From Pedobacter sp. HDW13 (GTDB lineage Bacteria > Bacteroidota > Bacteroidia > Sphingobacteriales > Sphingobacteriaceae), in NCBI RefSeq assembly GCF_011303555.1, contig NZ_CP049868.1, forward strand, positions 1,550,001-1,614,000: a stretch of 64,000 bases of DNA, written 5' to 3'. Positions 26,552-36,713 of this stretch are shown in pieces. The notes under the pieces are model-generated. The model was not told the DNA's origin and did not search any database. It worked only from the letters and a program-made list of their open reading frames with translations. How positions within the stretch are numbered: the first letter of the stretch is position 1; each line of letters opens with the position of its first letter. The translations under genes and the position numbers were made by a program.

Positions 26552-27922
26552 TTATAATGTTCCATAGAAAAATGACGTGGCGTCTGCTACCCGATAAAGG
26601 CCACCTAATAATGGACTGCTGGGATTGGTACTTGTTACCCAGTCGATTTTAAATGGTCCTGATAAAAAGAAATTCTTTATACCATCGTATTCTGTTCCCC
26701 TAGCTGTCCAATTGCTATCATAAATAGGCTTAGTTAAAGTAATTACTCCATCGGTTATCGAATAACTAAATGTAGCATTTGCACTAAAGGTTGAGGTGCC
26801 ATTATTCGGACTGACATTTAATATTGCTGTGCTATTACCCGTTAAAGTAAAACTAATACCCACTATTGTTCTTGCCGGACTTAAAGCAGCCAATCTGGTT
26901 ACCATGGCCTGGTAAACCGTATTAAACTGTGAGGTAACACCACTTGGTAATAATGCTCCGCCAGCTACAGGTGATGTGCCACCAATCATAATTTTCCTAT
27001 AGGTATACGTAGTTGGAAAGCCGTACAATAAAGCAAGCGGTGTTAGTGGTACTGGATTTGATTTAAGGATATATTCTTTGCCAGTAGAATCATACAAAGC
27101 CAAAGTGGCAGCATCTTTCCAGGCCAAACGCACAAACGTAATCCCCTGATAAACAAAATCTGAACCGACAAAATCTGCGCCTGTTAAGTTAAAGGCGAAT
27201 TTACCTGTACCTGATGCTGTCGATACCCCATCGGCTAATACACCTGTTAAAGTACCTCTTTTACCTGAAGCCAGTCCACTACTTGTGTTTACACTCAAGC
27301 CAACTTTTAAAACCGCTGAGCCTGAAGTAATCTCTATATATGGATATTTAACCGCAGCAAAATAATCTTTCACTTTATTGATAGCCGTTTTATAACCACC
27401 AGCGGTATAAGTAGCTTTCTGTGCAGCTGTAGCCTTAACCATTTTTAAAAGCTGGCGATATTGCTTTCCAATAAAAACAATACTATCGGCAGATGATCTT
27501 ACATAGGTAAATTCAACATCACTTTTAAAGCCAGTAGGTTGGGTTCCGCCAAAAGCACTCGCATTCGGATCGGCTAACATAGAAAGGTAATTATAGGTAT
27601 CAAAAATTAAATCGGCCCCTAAACCTGTTTTTACTCTATAAGTCGAATTAGCACTTGTTATTGAAGCATCGTCTGTTAAATCGGCATACATGCTTACGTT
27701 CTGTTGATTATCAAAGGTCATATAAAAACCAAAACCACCACCTGCCGACGTGGATAAGGTTGCCACCCAGCCATTTGAAGCGGAGGTGAGCGTATTGCTG
27801 ACTAAAGCGATAGATGTTGCCATCCTATCTTCGGGCGTTTGATCAAAATCAGATACAAACGATGATTTTTTACACCCTGAAACGATCAGTAGTGTTATAA
27901 AAAAATATAATATCTTTCTCAT
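26552..27922 (-). CDS. DUF4302 family lipoprotein (module 1)
   Basis: 456 residues. Lipobox LLIVSGC (Cys at about 17), then DQTPEDRM and a beta-rich body with LIFDTYNYLSMLADP and GTQPTGFKSDVEF, the pattern of DUF4302 lipoproteins that accompany SusC/SusD and zinc-peptidase genes. The last 150 residues end in LLGGLYRVADATSFFYGTL and resemble the C-terminal part of the metallopeptidase encoded just upstream (3-base gap). Probably exposed on the outer membrane, helping the importer to bind or process its ligand; the exact role is unknown. Its counterpart in module 2 is at 36828-38093. Confidence 0.85.
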   Translation of the reverse strand: MRKILYFFITLLIVSGCKKSSFVSDFDQTPEDRMATSIALVSNTLTSASNGWVATLSTSAGGGFGFYMTFDNQQNVSMYADLTDDASITSANSTYRVKTGLGADLIFDTYNYLSMLADPNASAFGGTQPTGFKSDVEFTYVRSSADSIVFIGKQYRQLLKMVKATAAQKATYTAGGYKTAINKVKDYFAAVKYPYIEITSGSAVLKVGLSVNTSSGLASGKRGTLTGVLADGVSTASGTGKFAFNLTGADFVGSDFVYQGITFVRLAWKDAATLALYDSTGKEYILKSNPVPLTPLALLYGFPTTYTYRKIMIGGTSPVAGGALLPSGVTSQFNTVYQAMVTRLAALSPARTIVGISFTLTGNSTAILNVSPNNGTSTFSANATFSYSITDGVITLTKPIYDSNWTARGTEYDGIKNFFLSGPFKIDWVTSTNPSSPLLGGLYRVADATSFFYGTL

Positions 27923-27925
27923 ATC

Positions 27926-29311
27926 CTATAATGTTGTTTGGCCTAATACGCCATAAAAATAATTTGCTGGGGTACCACTTACATAAAAGCCGCCGTAACT
28001 ATTAAAATTATTAGTGCCAATATTGGCTGGCATCCAGTCGGCAATAAAATTGCTCCCTATTAAATAATTGATTAAAGGCTGAGCCCCTGCTTGAATTACT
28101 GTGGCATTTGTCCACGGTGTAGTGGTGTCTCTTGGTGTTCCAACAGTAAATTTTGTAGCACCGGTAGTTGCATTAAAAGTCATGTTCAAGGCATACAAAG
28201 CTTCTAAAGTAGAACCCGCAGTATTGGTATAATTTAAGTACAGATTGGCCGCAGTTGTAGATAAGAAATCCAATCTGATATAGTTCAGTTTCCTGTTCGC
28301 ATTACCTACAGCTGCAACGCCTGTAACAGAAGCTTGATAAGCAGTGCTAAAGTTGGTGGAGATTCCGGAAGAAGTATATACGGGGTTCGACAAATCTATG
28401 GTAATGGTTTTAAATAAACCCTGGCCAATCCAATAAGGGAAAGTAGAAGCAGAATATTTATAGGTATTTCTAACTACATTTTGTACCTCGCGCTGTAAGG
28501 TTCTAAAATCGATACCTAAATTAATTGTGAAATACTGTACCACACTAGCCTCCTTTGCCTTTAGTGCAAGCTTACCGGCAGCTGTCGATGCATTTGCACG
28601 AGCATCAAACCAGGCCTGCCCCAAAACAAGTAAATGCGTAGTTGTTTCTGCAAAGTCTTCTCCTGGCTCACTAGAAGCATAGGGTGTTACATAACCATTA
28701 TCTCTTGCTGTTGCATCAGCTACAGTAGTCCAGGTAGCGTTGTAAGTAGCCTTTGTAATGGTTTGAAAATCAGTAGGCATCGGAACGATCTGATTCAGAA
28801 TATGCGTAAACTCGTGGTGTATTGTTCTTAATTTTCGAACTACCAAATCAGCATTAGATATATCAAAGTTATTTAAATCGTAGATGGTTACGCGCTTACC
28901 TGCTGATGCAGTAGCTAAAATCATTGATCCATCGCTTTGATAAGCACCTGAGCCATAAAGTACCCACTCTTTAGGCAACCTTTCTTTCACAAATGTTTGT
29001 CCGGCAACTTTTTTATACGGAGCAATAAAACCATCCAACACAGTCTGCATTTGCGGCATCACTTTCGCAACGTTTACCGGGCTTACTATTTTATCGTAAT
29101 CTTTATAATAATCGCTGTAACGATAAATCACATCAATATTATAAGCATCTAAAAAATTGGTCTTTAGCCATTTATCAACATCGTTTTGTGTTGAAGGGTT
29201 ATCGATGTATTTCGTCAGATCAATGCTTACCGCATCTTCCTTTTTACAAGATTGAACTACAAAAACAAAAATTAATGCAGCAAATATTTTAAATATATTC
29301 TTTTTCATCAT
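27926..29311 (-). CDS. Zinc-binding metallopeptidase lipoprotein, Mx1 type (module 1)
   Basis: 461 residues. Lipobox FVVQSC (Cys at about 22). The catalytic zinc motif HHEFTHILNQ (HExxH form) is near residue 167, and GEDFAETTTHLLV about 50 residues later supplies a likely third ligand (Glu). This fits the putative zinc-binding metallopeptidase family found in Bacteroidetes SusC/SusD loci. It is predicted to act at the outer membrane on peptide or glycoprotein ligands; the substrate is unknown. The C-terminal 150 residues form a separate beta module also seen in the neighbouring DUF4302 proteins. It follows susD by 12 bases in one operon. Confidence 0.87.
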   Translation of the reverse strand: MMKKNIFKIFAALIFVFVVQSCKKEDAVSIDLTKYIDNPSTQNDVDKWLKTNFLDAYNIDVIYRYSDYYKDYDKIVSPVNVAKVMPQMQTVLDGFIAPYKKVAGQTFVKERLPKEWVLYGSGAYQSDGSMILATASAGKRVTIYDLNNFDISNADLVVRKLRTIHHEFTHILNQIVPMPTDFQTITKATYNATWTTVADATARDNGYVTPYASSEPGEDFAETTTHLLVLGQAWFDARANASTAAGKLALKAKEASVVQYFTINLGIDFRTLQREVQNVVRNTYKYSASTFPYWIGQGLFKTITIDLSNPVYTSSGISTNFSTAYQASVTGVAAVGNANRKLNYIRLDFLSTTAANLYLNYTNTAGSTLEALYALNMTFNATTGATKFTVGTPRDTTTPWTNATVIQAGAQPLINYLIGSNFIADWMPANIGTNNFNSYGGFYVSGTPANYFYGVLGQTTL

Positions 29312-29323
29312 ATTTCTAATTAA

Positions 29324-30787
29324 TTACCTTGGATTTAATGGTACACCAGAAAGTCTGGCTTCTTCAGGTAGTTGAAACATACGTCTATTATCATCTGGTG
29401 CCAGCTCAATAAATGTTTCGTTACCTACGGCATCCAAAACATTGTGTTTAACTGTAATCCGATTACGCAAAATATCCATCCACCTGATTCCTTCTTGTAA
29501 AAAGATCGCCTTCTTGGTTTCTAAGATTAGCTTAATTACGGCTTCCTGCGAATCGGTAATACCATAAAAAGTTTTTACCTTATCTAAATTAGTGGCATCA
29601 TTGGCAACATAACCTTTAACCGTTGCACTTAAGATCGTATTTACATCTTTAATGGCATTATCGAACTGATTTAAACGGGCATAAGCTTCGGCACGGTTCA
29701 TTAATGCCTCATCGGTAGTTAATAACGGCGACATAATGTAAGGCAAGCCTGTATTGGCTACCTGGTTGGTGATATAGAAAAACTCAGCATATTTACCAGT
29801 TGTATAGTTAGGCACACCAGTAGACGCAATTTTAAATGCATAGGCCTTACCTGTAACATTGTAACCTGCCGCAAACATTTTAACCAAATTTGCACCATAT
29901 CCGTATCTTGGATAGGTTCTTTGATAGGTAGAATACTGGTTAGCCAGCAATAAATTATATTTCTGATCGTCTTTGGTTAATGCAACTTTATAATCGGCAT
30001 AAGCCATTGCATCCAAAGTGCTGTTTATTGGTCTGATGATGCTTGCAAAACTCTCCGTAGAAATTGCCGACGCCTGATCGATTACCTTTTGCCAATCGCC
30101 TTTAAATAAATAAAAACGTGCAGCAAAGGCATGTGCTGCCGCAGGTGTAAAGTGGAATTTAGGAACAGAGTAAGCCGATGCCGATAACAAAGCCATCCCT
30201 TCGGTTAAATCTTTCTCAATTTTCTCGTAAGTAGATTGTACTGTACCTCTGTCATATTGTTTAATTACCTGTGTTTCTGGCTCGGTTACGTAAGGTATAC
30301 CCGGCGAATCATTAGCGCCACCAATTACATAAGCTTTAGCAAATAAAGTAACCAGCATAAAATGTGCATAGGCCCTTGCTACTAAAGCTTCACCTTTATA
30401 AGGTAATACTGCTGTACCGAAGTTATTTTGTGCTATGGCTTCTAAAGCCTGATTGGCAGCAGCAACTCCTCTGTAGCAACCTGTCCAATAGTTAGTTGGG
30501 GTATTGGTGTTTGAGCCGGCAACATCCTGCCAAAAATATGGTCTGCTGGTTATATCTGTTACTGTACCTATACCTGGGCCTTTATCTTCTGTATTATCAG
30601 ATGCAGCCTCGGTGAATGTCAAATAATCATATGCTGGATAAGCAGTCCCCACCAATTGAGCTACCTTGTCAACCGAATTAATTTCGGTTCTGTTATCAGG
30701 GTTTGTATCTAAATATTTATTGCAAGATGGAGTTAACAATAAGATGGCAGATCCAAATACAAAATATTTTAGTTTATCTAAGTTCAT
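29324..30787 (-). CDS. RagB/SusD family nutrient-binding lipoprotein (module 1)
   Basis: 487 residues from the ATG at 30787; the frame extends to a TTG at 30808 that would weaken the signal peptide. Lipobox LLTPSC (Cys near residue 22) is followed by NKYLDTNPDNRTEINS, a typical SusD start. The TPR-like helices, AYAHFMLVTLFAKAY, LLTTDEALMNRAEAYARL and the ending LSGVPLNPR are also typical. By family it is the lid that delivers ligand to the SusC barrel at the cell surface. It starts 10 bases after the susC stop. It is intact, unlike its paralog in module 2. Confidence 0.93.
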   Translation of the reverse strand: MNLDKLKYFVFGSAILLLTPSCNKYLDTNPDNRTEINSVDKVAQLVGTAYPAYDYLTFTEAASDNTEDKGPGIGTVTDITSRPYFWQDVAGSNTNTPTNYWTGCYRGVAAANQALEAIAQNNFGTAVLPYKGEALVARAYAHFMLVTLFAKAYVIGGANDSPGIPYVTEPETQVIKQYDRGTVQSTYEKIEKDLTEGMALLSASAYSVPKFHFTPAAAHAFAARFYLFKGDWQKVIDQASAISTESFASIIRPINSTLDAMAYADYKVALTKDDQKYNLLLANQYSTYQRTYPRYGYGANLVKMFAAGYNVTGKAYAFKIASTGVPNYTTGKYAEFFYITNQVANTGLPYIMSPLLTTDEALMNRAEAYARLNQFDNAIKDVNTILSATVKGYVANDATNLDKVKTFYGITDSQEAVIKLILETKKAIFLQEGIRWMDILRNRITVKHNVLDAVGNETFIELAPDDNRRMFQLPEEARLSGVPLNPR

Positions 30788-30797
30788 AATCTTTTTT

Positions 30798-33700
30798 TTA
30801 AAATCCAACCTTTAATGATATTGTGTATTGTTTAGGTATTGGCAACGCCACACCGCCATTTCCAAAAAATTCAGGATCGGCACCATTTAATCTTTTATCT
30901 GAATACAGCAAAGCAACGTTGTTTCCTATAAATGAAACCGAAGCATTAGACATGTTCAATTTTGAAGTGATTTTTTTAGGGATGTCGTACGTAACTGATA
31001 TTTGTTTAAAACGGATAAAATCACCTTTTGCCACTCTTTCAGTCGAAAAATTATATAAATTGTACGGATAAGCAGCTGAAATTACCGAACCCGAAGTGTT
31101 GGTAATTACCTTACTCGCGGTAACCGGATCCAGGATGGATGGTACAGTAGTAAAAGCCTCGTCGCCTGGTTGTATCCATCTGTTTAACATCGATTTCGTC
31201 ATCGAATAAATATCAGGATAGCCAGAAGAAAATTCTTGTGCCAGTCTGACTACGTTTCCGGTTGCAAATGTGAACAAAGCAGATACACTAAATTGTTTGT
31301 ATCTAAACTGGTTGTAATAACCACCAGTAAAAGTTGGATCTGTTGGGCCCTCGTATTTTAAGAAGCCTGTTTTAGTACTCTGTAAGTTTACATAAGAACT
31401 TTTAAGTCCTGCATCGTCGATAAAATATGGGAAACCGTAATTATGGTCTAAACCTGCGAATTGAATAGAATATAAACCGCCTCTAGGATTGCCTACTATC
31501 GATCCGCCTACATCACTAACCAGATCAAAAATTCTTGGTGTATTCTGTAATTCGGTGATTTCATTTCTATTGAAAGCCATATTAATCTGAGTCCTCCATT
31601 TGAAATCGCCCTGTTGAACCGGTGTACCACCAAGGGTTAACTCCAATCCTTTTGCTTTCATTTTACCATAATTTGCTGTTTTTGCATACTGGCCACCTAT
31701 ACCAGAAGTATTTATAGTACCAATCAGGTCAAAAATATTCCTGGTGTATAAATCTGCGGTAAAACTTAACCTGTCCTTTAAAAAGGTTAAGTCGAAACCC
31801 AGGTTGGCTTCTTTTAATTTTTCCCAGGTTAACTCTGAGTTGGCTAAGCTGGAAATATAGGTAAGCGTTTCCTTTTCCGTATCGTAAGGTCGTCTGGCCA
31901 ATTGATTGTAGAAAATTGCAGCCGAATTTTTTGCATTTCCAATATTCGCAACTAAACCATAAGTTCCCCTAATCCTTGCTGACGATAAGATATCGTTTTT
32001 AGGCCAAAAGTTTTCCTGATCAACATTCCAGGCACCAGAAACGTTCCAGGTTGGTAGCCACCTTGCGGTTCTGCTTTTTCCCATTAAGTTAGAACCATCG
32101 TAACGGGTTGTGGCATTAAAGCTATATTTATCTTTATAAGAATAAGCTGCTCTTAACGCAAATGCCGCAAAGCGGTCTGCACCGTAGCCCATACTATAAT
32201 ATGGAGCACCAGATTCCTGCGCTTTTTTGAAATACAGATAATTTGCATTTACAATACCACCGTTATCATACTGATAGCCAACTCCATCAAAACTAGCAGT
32301 TTGGCGGTCTGTATACCTCACCTCCATTGAGCCAAAAATATTTAGGCGGTGATCTTTATTAAAGGTTTTATCAAACTCCAGATTCTGCCTGAAATAATAA
32401 TTTTTCAGGTCATCAGAAATAGTATTGTAAAAACCACCTTCTGGCAAGATTACCACAGGTAATTTTGTTAAATCATCTGGGTTTGTATATAAAAATGGGT
32501 TATCGCCAATAGTGGTCGCATCAGTAGCTGCCCTAAAAGCCAACGCCATATTCGAATTTTCTAAAATGTAGGTTTTACGTTCAGTTTTTGCAAACCTGTA
32601 AGCTCCATCAACCGAGTAGGTTAACGAAGGGATAATTTTATATTTTAACCCACCCTGAACTTTAAAATCGATTTGACCCAATTTTAAATAATTATTATCT
32701 AACTCGTTTAAAATATTAAATGGCGCATAATTCCTATTAAAAAACTCCAATCCACCATTTTCATCATAGGCGGTCATCGCCCTGCTCGTATTTAAAGCGT
32801 AAGAATATGGGTTAATATCGAAGTTTCTTGAAAATGTACCAAAAACAGGATCAGAAGTACGGTTTAAACTACCTGGAGCTTGTTGATCTCTGATTGAGCC
32901 ATTAATGATAAACTCACCACTTAATTTACTGTTCATTTTAAAGTTGGCCCTGAAATTACCTGTAAAACGATCTACATTGCTACCAAGGGTTTGGCCATTA
33001 TCGTGCAGATATGAGGTAGATGCGTAAGTCTGGAATCGCTCAGTACCCGATGACATACTAACAGAATGCTCCTGCATTAACGAATTTTTGAATAAAATAT
33101 CAAACCAATCCGTGTTTGCATTGGCGTATCTGTTTAGAAACTGAGCCCTATCAACATTTGTATTTTTTAGCGCATAAGTATCTGTCGCCGCATCGTAATC
33201 GTATAAAGCATTATACATTTTATAGAATGGCCCACCATCTGCGCCTCTTGAGGCTGAAGTATGTTGAAAATAGCCTTTGCTATACATTTCCATCAGCACA
33301 GACATTTGATCTGCGGAGTTCAGAATATCAAAGTTATCGTAAGTAGGTTTTAAATAGGTAGTAAAATTACCTGAGTAACTTATCCTTGGTGCACCTTCAG
33401 TTTGGCGACCTTTTTTAGTGGTTACTACAATTACCCCGTTCATTGCCCTAGCTCCATACATCGCTGTTGCAGCAGCATCTTTCAGAATATTGAAGCTTTC
33501 AATATCATCAGGATTTAAACCCGCTACCGACGATCCGATAAGGGTATTGGCATCACCTGTAGAAAGCGACTCGTTTGAGATATTAACTACATCTTCCAGG
33601 ATAATTCCATCTACTACCCAAAGCGGTTTGTTATCGCCCGAGATAGAAGTAGCACCACGCACACGGATTTTGGGAGCTGCACCAAAAGTACCCGATACAT

Positions 33701-34490
33701 TCTGTACCGATACACCGGCAACCTGCCCTTCAAGCATACGGCTAATATCTGGCACCCCGTTACGCTGTGCATCAACAGCCTTTACCTGCGTTGCAGATCC
33801 TGTAAACAACTTTCTATCCAATTGCTGATAACCTGTTGATACCACATTCACCTCGCTAAGTTGAGCCGCATCTTCTTCTAAGGTTACATTAAGAGTTGTT
33901 TTATTGCCAATAGGCACTTCAAGTGTTTTGTAGCCAATATAACTAAAGGTTAAAACAGCGCCCTCTTTTACTGAGATGGTATAATCGCCTGATGTATTAG
34001 TCGATACTGCATTAGCTGCACCTTTTTCCCTAACGCTAACTCCTGGCAAAACAGAACCACTTTTATCCCTCACCTTTCCGCTTACTTTTACAGCCACAAA
34101 ATAGCCAAGCACTTTATCCAAAATTGTTTTTTCTTTCGGCTTAATGAGGATGGTTTTATCCTCAATTGTGTAGGTTAAATCATTTCCTGCAATAATTTTT
34201 GCCATTACTTCCTCAATGGTCGAATTGCTAAAATTTGCATTAAAAGTAGTGGTACTACTAATTTTACTGGTAGAGAGCAGTACATCATAACCAGATTGCA
34301 ATCTGATTTCGCGGAACATTTTTTCGAGGGTTACATTTTTTTCTTTTAATGTAACCAGCTGGCCGAATGAAGCTGCACTCACCTGCATTAACGAGGCAAG
34401 CAGAACGACCGTAATTAACTTCATCATTAATAGTAATTTAGGTATGTAGCGGCGATGCGTACATAAAATTCTAATATAAATTTTGTACAT
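30798..34490 (-). CDS. SusC/RagA family TonB-linked outer-membrane transporter with STN domain (module 1)
   Basis: 1230 residues. The long basic N-terminus before the hydrophobic signal (LITVVLLASLMQVSAASFGQ) is usual for Sphingobacteriaceae SusC, so the ATG at 34490 is kept. Domains: STN signalling domain (about 50-120), carboxypeptidase-regulatory-like domain (135-210, with GKVRDKSGSVLPGVSV), plug (220-370, with VAGVSVQNVSGTFG and KPLWVVDG) and a 22-strand barrel to the C-terminal GVALPIPKQYTISLKVGF. It imports a ligand captured by SusD using TonB energy. The STN domain points to trans-envelope signalling through the FecR and ECF sigma encoded upstream. A terminator lies between fecR and this gene, so it has its own promoter, probably the sigma target. 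Confidence 0.95.
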   Translation of the reverse strand: MYKIYIRILCTHRRYIPKLLLMMKLITVVLLASLMQVSAASFGQLVTLKEKNVTLEKMFREIRLQSGYDVLLSTSKISSTTTFNANFSNSTIEEVMAKIIAGNDLTYTIEDKTILIKPKEKTILDKVLGYFVAVKVSGKVRDKSGSVLPGVSVREKGAANAVSTNTSGDYTISVKEGAVLTFSYIGYKTLEVPIGNKTTLNVTLEEDAAQLSEVNVVSTGYQQLDRKLFTGSATQVKAVDAQRNGVPDISRMLEGQVAGVSVQNVSGTFGAAPKIRVRGATSISGDNKPLWVVDGIILEDVVNISNESLSTGDANTLIGSSVAGLNPDDIESFNILKDAAATAMYGARAMNGVIVVTTKKGRQTEGAPRISYSGNFTTYLKPTYDNFDILNSADQMSVLMEMYSKGYFQHTSASRGADGGPFYKMYNALYDYDAATDTYALKNTNVDRAQFLNRYANANTDWFDILFKNSLMQEHSVSMSSGTERFQTYASTSYLHDNGQTLGSNVDRFTGNFRANFKMNSKLSGEFIINGSIRDQQAPGSLNRTSDPVFGTFSRNFDINPYSYALNTSRAMTAYDENGGLEFFNRNYAPFNILNELDNNYLKLGQIDFKVQGGLKYKIIPSLTYSVDGAYRFAKTERKTYILENSNMALAFRAATDATTIGDNPFLYTNPDDLTKLPVVILPEGGFYNTISDDLKNYYFRQNLEFDKTFNKDHRLNIFGSMEVRYTDRQTASFDGVGYQYDNGGIVNANYLYFKKAQESGAPYYSMGYGADRFAAFALRAAYSYKDKYSFNATTRYDGSNLMGKSRTARWLPTWNVSGAWNVDQENFWPKNDILSSARIRGTYGLVANIGNAKNSAAIFYNQLARRPYDTEKETLTYISSLANSELTWEKLKEANLGFDLTFLKDRLSFTADLYTRNIFDLIGTINTSGIGGQYAKTANYGKMKAKGLELTLGGTPVQQGDFKWRTQINMAFNRNEITELQNTPRIFDLVSDVGGSIVGNPRGGLYSIQFAGLDHNYGFPYFIDDAGLKSSYVNLQSTKTGFLKYEGPTDPTFTGGYYNQFRYKQFSVSALFTFATGNVVRLAQEFSSGYPDIYSMTKSMLNRWIQPGDEAFTTVPSILDPVTASKVITNTSGSVISAAYPYNLYNFSTERVAKGDFIRFKQISVTYDIPKKITSKLNMSNASVSFIGNNVALLYSDKRLNGADPEFFGNGGVALPIPKQYTISLKVGF

Positions 34491-34611
34491 TTAATAGTCT
34501 GTTTTTTGTGCGGAACGCAAGAAAGTTTGGACGCCAAAAAGCGTTTCGCGGTTATCCAAGAAATAATTGATTTTAATCGATTCCGGTTTTCGGAATAGCT
34601 AAACAGATAAT

Positions 34612-34640
34612 AAAAGGGGGTGTTGCAAGCACTCCTTTTT
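34612..34640. terminator. Terminator between fecR (module 1) and susC (module 1)
   Basis: AAAAGGGG pairs with CTCCTTTT (one G-T pair), extended by GTG/CAC with a bulge, around a short loop. The A-rich and T-rich flanks allow use on both strands. It lies about 130 bases after the fecR stop (34770) and 120 bases before the susC ATG (34490). A second small hairpin, ATTCCG/CGGAAT, sits at 34580-34596. Confidence 0.65.
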
Positions 34641-34769
34641 TATGCGTTTAACTTTGGATCATCAGGAGATTTGTCGAGGTCTATTCATGATTAGCTAGGT
34701 TATGGTTGATTAATTTGTTATTTCTTTTTTATAGATAAAGGTTAGTTACTCCATCATCTTTTTACTCGT

Positions 34770-35936
34770 TTATTCTTTATAGACAATTATTTTATTGCCC
34801 TTAATATCGAAGCGAACTTCGCCGGTTTGCTCAAATTTTCTGAGCACTTTTGATATTTTTTCAAAACGGCTTACCGTTCCGTAATACATTACTTCTTTCG
34901 CTTCAGGATCGGCATATTCTATTTCCACATTATACCAGCGGGCAATTTTGCGCAAAATACTTTCCTGTTTTTCGTTATCAAACATGAAATACCCATTTTT
35001 CCATGCGATAGCCTCGTCGGTATTTGCTTTTTTAATTTCTATTCCGTTTTTTGATAGTACCGATTGCTCACCTGGTTTCAACACAAGCATATCATTTGAG
35101 CTTAAATCAGAAATCCGCACACTACCTTCGAGCAATGTAGTTCTGGTTACAATTTCATTCGCATAGCTGTTGATGTTGAAATGTGTACCTAAAACCTCCA
35201 GCTCCTGCTTTAAAGTTTTAACAATAAACGGGTGCGCTTTATCTTTGGCCACCTCGAAATAGGCTTCGCCGCTTAGCTCAACCTTACGCTGTTTTGATGA
35301 GCCAATATTTAAGGGGTATTGCAAAGACGAGGCGGCATTAAGCCATACCACAGAACCATCAGGCAACCTGATTTCCCACTCGCCCCCATTTGGAGTAGAA
35401 ATGGTATTTACTTTCGAATCGTCTATATCGCCAGTTGTTTTTTGGATATGATATACCAGCTGGCCATTTGCGGTTTTTGAAATCGATACCCCGGCCTGCT
35501 CAATAAGATCGCCGTTTGCCGCATCACTTAGTGATATTTTCCTGCCATCGGCCAGAGTTAAGATGGCTTTATTTTTGCCCGGCGCCACATCGGAGGCAAA
35601 AACATGTTCTTTCTTTTTATTTAGCGATAAATAGGCTGTAAACGAAAATACAACCAACACGGCCGCGGCTGCAGCCCACTTTAAAGGTCGTAGCAAAATA
35701 CTGCGTGGTGTTTTTTTCGGTTTATCAGTAGCCAGTATATTATTCAGCACAGCCTCCCATTTTTCAGTTACGGCTACTTCAGTAGTAGCTGCTTCTTCAG
35801 CCATGATCATCTTTACGATTTCATCGCTAACTGCGGAGGCCGGATCTGCTGCCAATACTAAAAGCTCCTGCTTTTCTTCAGGGCTCAGTGCATCTGCTGT
35901 AAACTGTTTTAATAAGTAATTTATACGTTGTTCCAT
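34770..35936 (-). CDS. FecR-family anti-sigma factor (module 1)
   Basis: 388 residues. The cytoplasmic N-terminus (about 1-85) carries the sigma-binding helices. One membrane helix lies near 90-107 (WAAAAAVLVVFSFTAYLSL). The periplasmic FecR domain includes PNGGEWEIRLPDGSVVWLNA and LSGEAYFEVAKDKAHPFIVKT, and a STN-like DUF4974 segment closes the protein (IARWYNVEIEYADPEA). By family it holds or activates the partner ECF sigma depending on the state of the SusC STN domain. It is preceded by the sigma gene with a 63-base gap. Confidence 0.93.
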   Translation of the reverse strand: MEQRINYLLKQFTADALSPEEKQELLVLAADPASAVSDEIVKMIMAEEAATTEVAVTEKWEAVLNNILATDKPKKTPRSILLRPLKWAAAAAVLVVFSFTAYLSLNKKKEHVFASDVAPGKNKAILTLADGRKISLSDAANGDLIEQAGVSISKTANGQLVYHIQKTTGDIDDSKVNTISTPNGGEWEIRLPDGSVVWLNAASSLQYPLNIGSSKQRKVELSGEAYFEVAKDKAHPFIVKTLKQELEVLGTHFNINSYANEIVTRTTLLEGSVRISDLSSNDMLVLKPGEQSVLSKNGIEIKKANTDEAIAWKNGYFMFDNEKQESILRKIARWYNVEIEYADPEAKEVMYYGTVSRFEKISKVLRKFEQTGEVRFDIKGNKIIVYKE

Positions 35937-35999
35937 AATGGGGCTACAATACTAAGAAGCAGTGAAAGGGAATTAGGACTATCTGGATTTAAAAAAAAA

Positions 36000-36599
36000 T
36001 TATTTTATTTTCAAAAAGAGGAAAACAAAAGGAAAAATGAAGACAATTCCATGCTGATCGAGGTGAATGCGAATAGATTTTAAGGCCGAAACCAAAGCAT
36101 TTTTAACAGTATTTGGCGATATGCGAAGTATTTCGGCAATTTCGGGAATAGTTTTACCATCGCGACGGCTCAGCTGGTATATATTCCGGCGTTGATCCGG
36201 CAATTTTTCAATGGCAACTGCAATAATTTTAGTTACCTCATTCAAATTAATGGTTTCGACGGTGCTATTGTGGCTATCCGTTTGTTTAGCAGTAAAAGCA
36301 TCAACCATTTTATCGGTTTTAAGTTTTTTACGCAGGTAGCTTAAGCATTCATTTGATACGTACTTATACAGATAAGCCTTCACATTTTCAACCTCAGCCA
36401 GTTTATCGCGGTTAAGCCATACCCTTAAAAAGGCATCCTGAATAATTTCTTCTGCGGCATCGTCAGACTTCGTAAATTTTGTGGCGAATACCTGAAGTAC
36501 GGGCAGGTATTTGAAAAACAGAACAGAAAAGGCTTGTTCATCGCCCTCCACAATCTTGCTAATCAGTGCACGTTCTTTTTCCACATTGCTTACCGCCAT
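36000..36599 (-). CDS. ECF RNA polymerase sigma factor, Bacteroidetes family (module 1)
   Basis: 199 residues with region 2 (DDAAEEIIQDAFLRVWLNRD, about 45-65, the core-binding and -10 recognition part) and region 4 (LPDQRRNIYQLSRRDGKTIPEIAEILRISPNTVKNAL, about 135-172, a helix-turn-helix for the -35 element). It matches the sigma-70 factors that Bacteroidetes pair with FecR and a STN-containing SusC. It is expected to transcribe susC and the genes after it. Start ATG at 36599 with an untranslated leader of about 110 bases if the promoter at 36714-36747 is right. Confidence 0.93.
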   Translation of the reverse strand: MAVSNVEKERALISKIVEGDEQAFSVLFFKYLPVLQVFATKFTKSDDAAEEIIQDAFLRVWLNRDKLAEVENVKAYLYKYVSNECLSYLRKKLKTDKMVDAFTAKQTDSHNSTVETINLNEVTKIIAVAIEKLPDQRRNIYQLSRRDGKTIPEIAEILRISPNTVKNALVSALKSIRIHLDQHGIVFIFPFVFLFLKIK

Positions 36600-36713
36600 A
36601 AATTTAATTAGTCATAAGGCTATCTACTGTATGTAATAATAGAAAGATTTAGTTAAAGCCTGGAAATTATTTTACTAAACCAATTTAGTTAAGTAATAGT
36701 CAAACTTCTCTAC

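Noticed and set aside
30788..30808. Upstream TTG start for the module 1 susD
   Set aside because: The added residues would overlap the susC stop and weaken the lipoprotein signal; the ATG at 30787 fits the family.
33418..33828. Plus-strand frame of 136 codons inside susC (and its match at 43737-44078)
   Set aside because: Both are antisense to the conserved plug region of the two SusC genes; similarity between them only reflects the paralogous sense strands.
34501..34560. GC-rich patch with GCGTTTCGC and GCGGAACGC-like halves upstream of susC (module 1) as an ECF promoter
   Set aside because: The halves are short and imperfect and I know no reliable consensus for this sigma group, so it is not listed as a feature.
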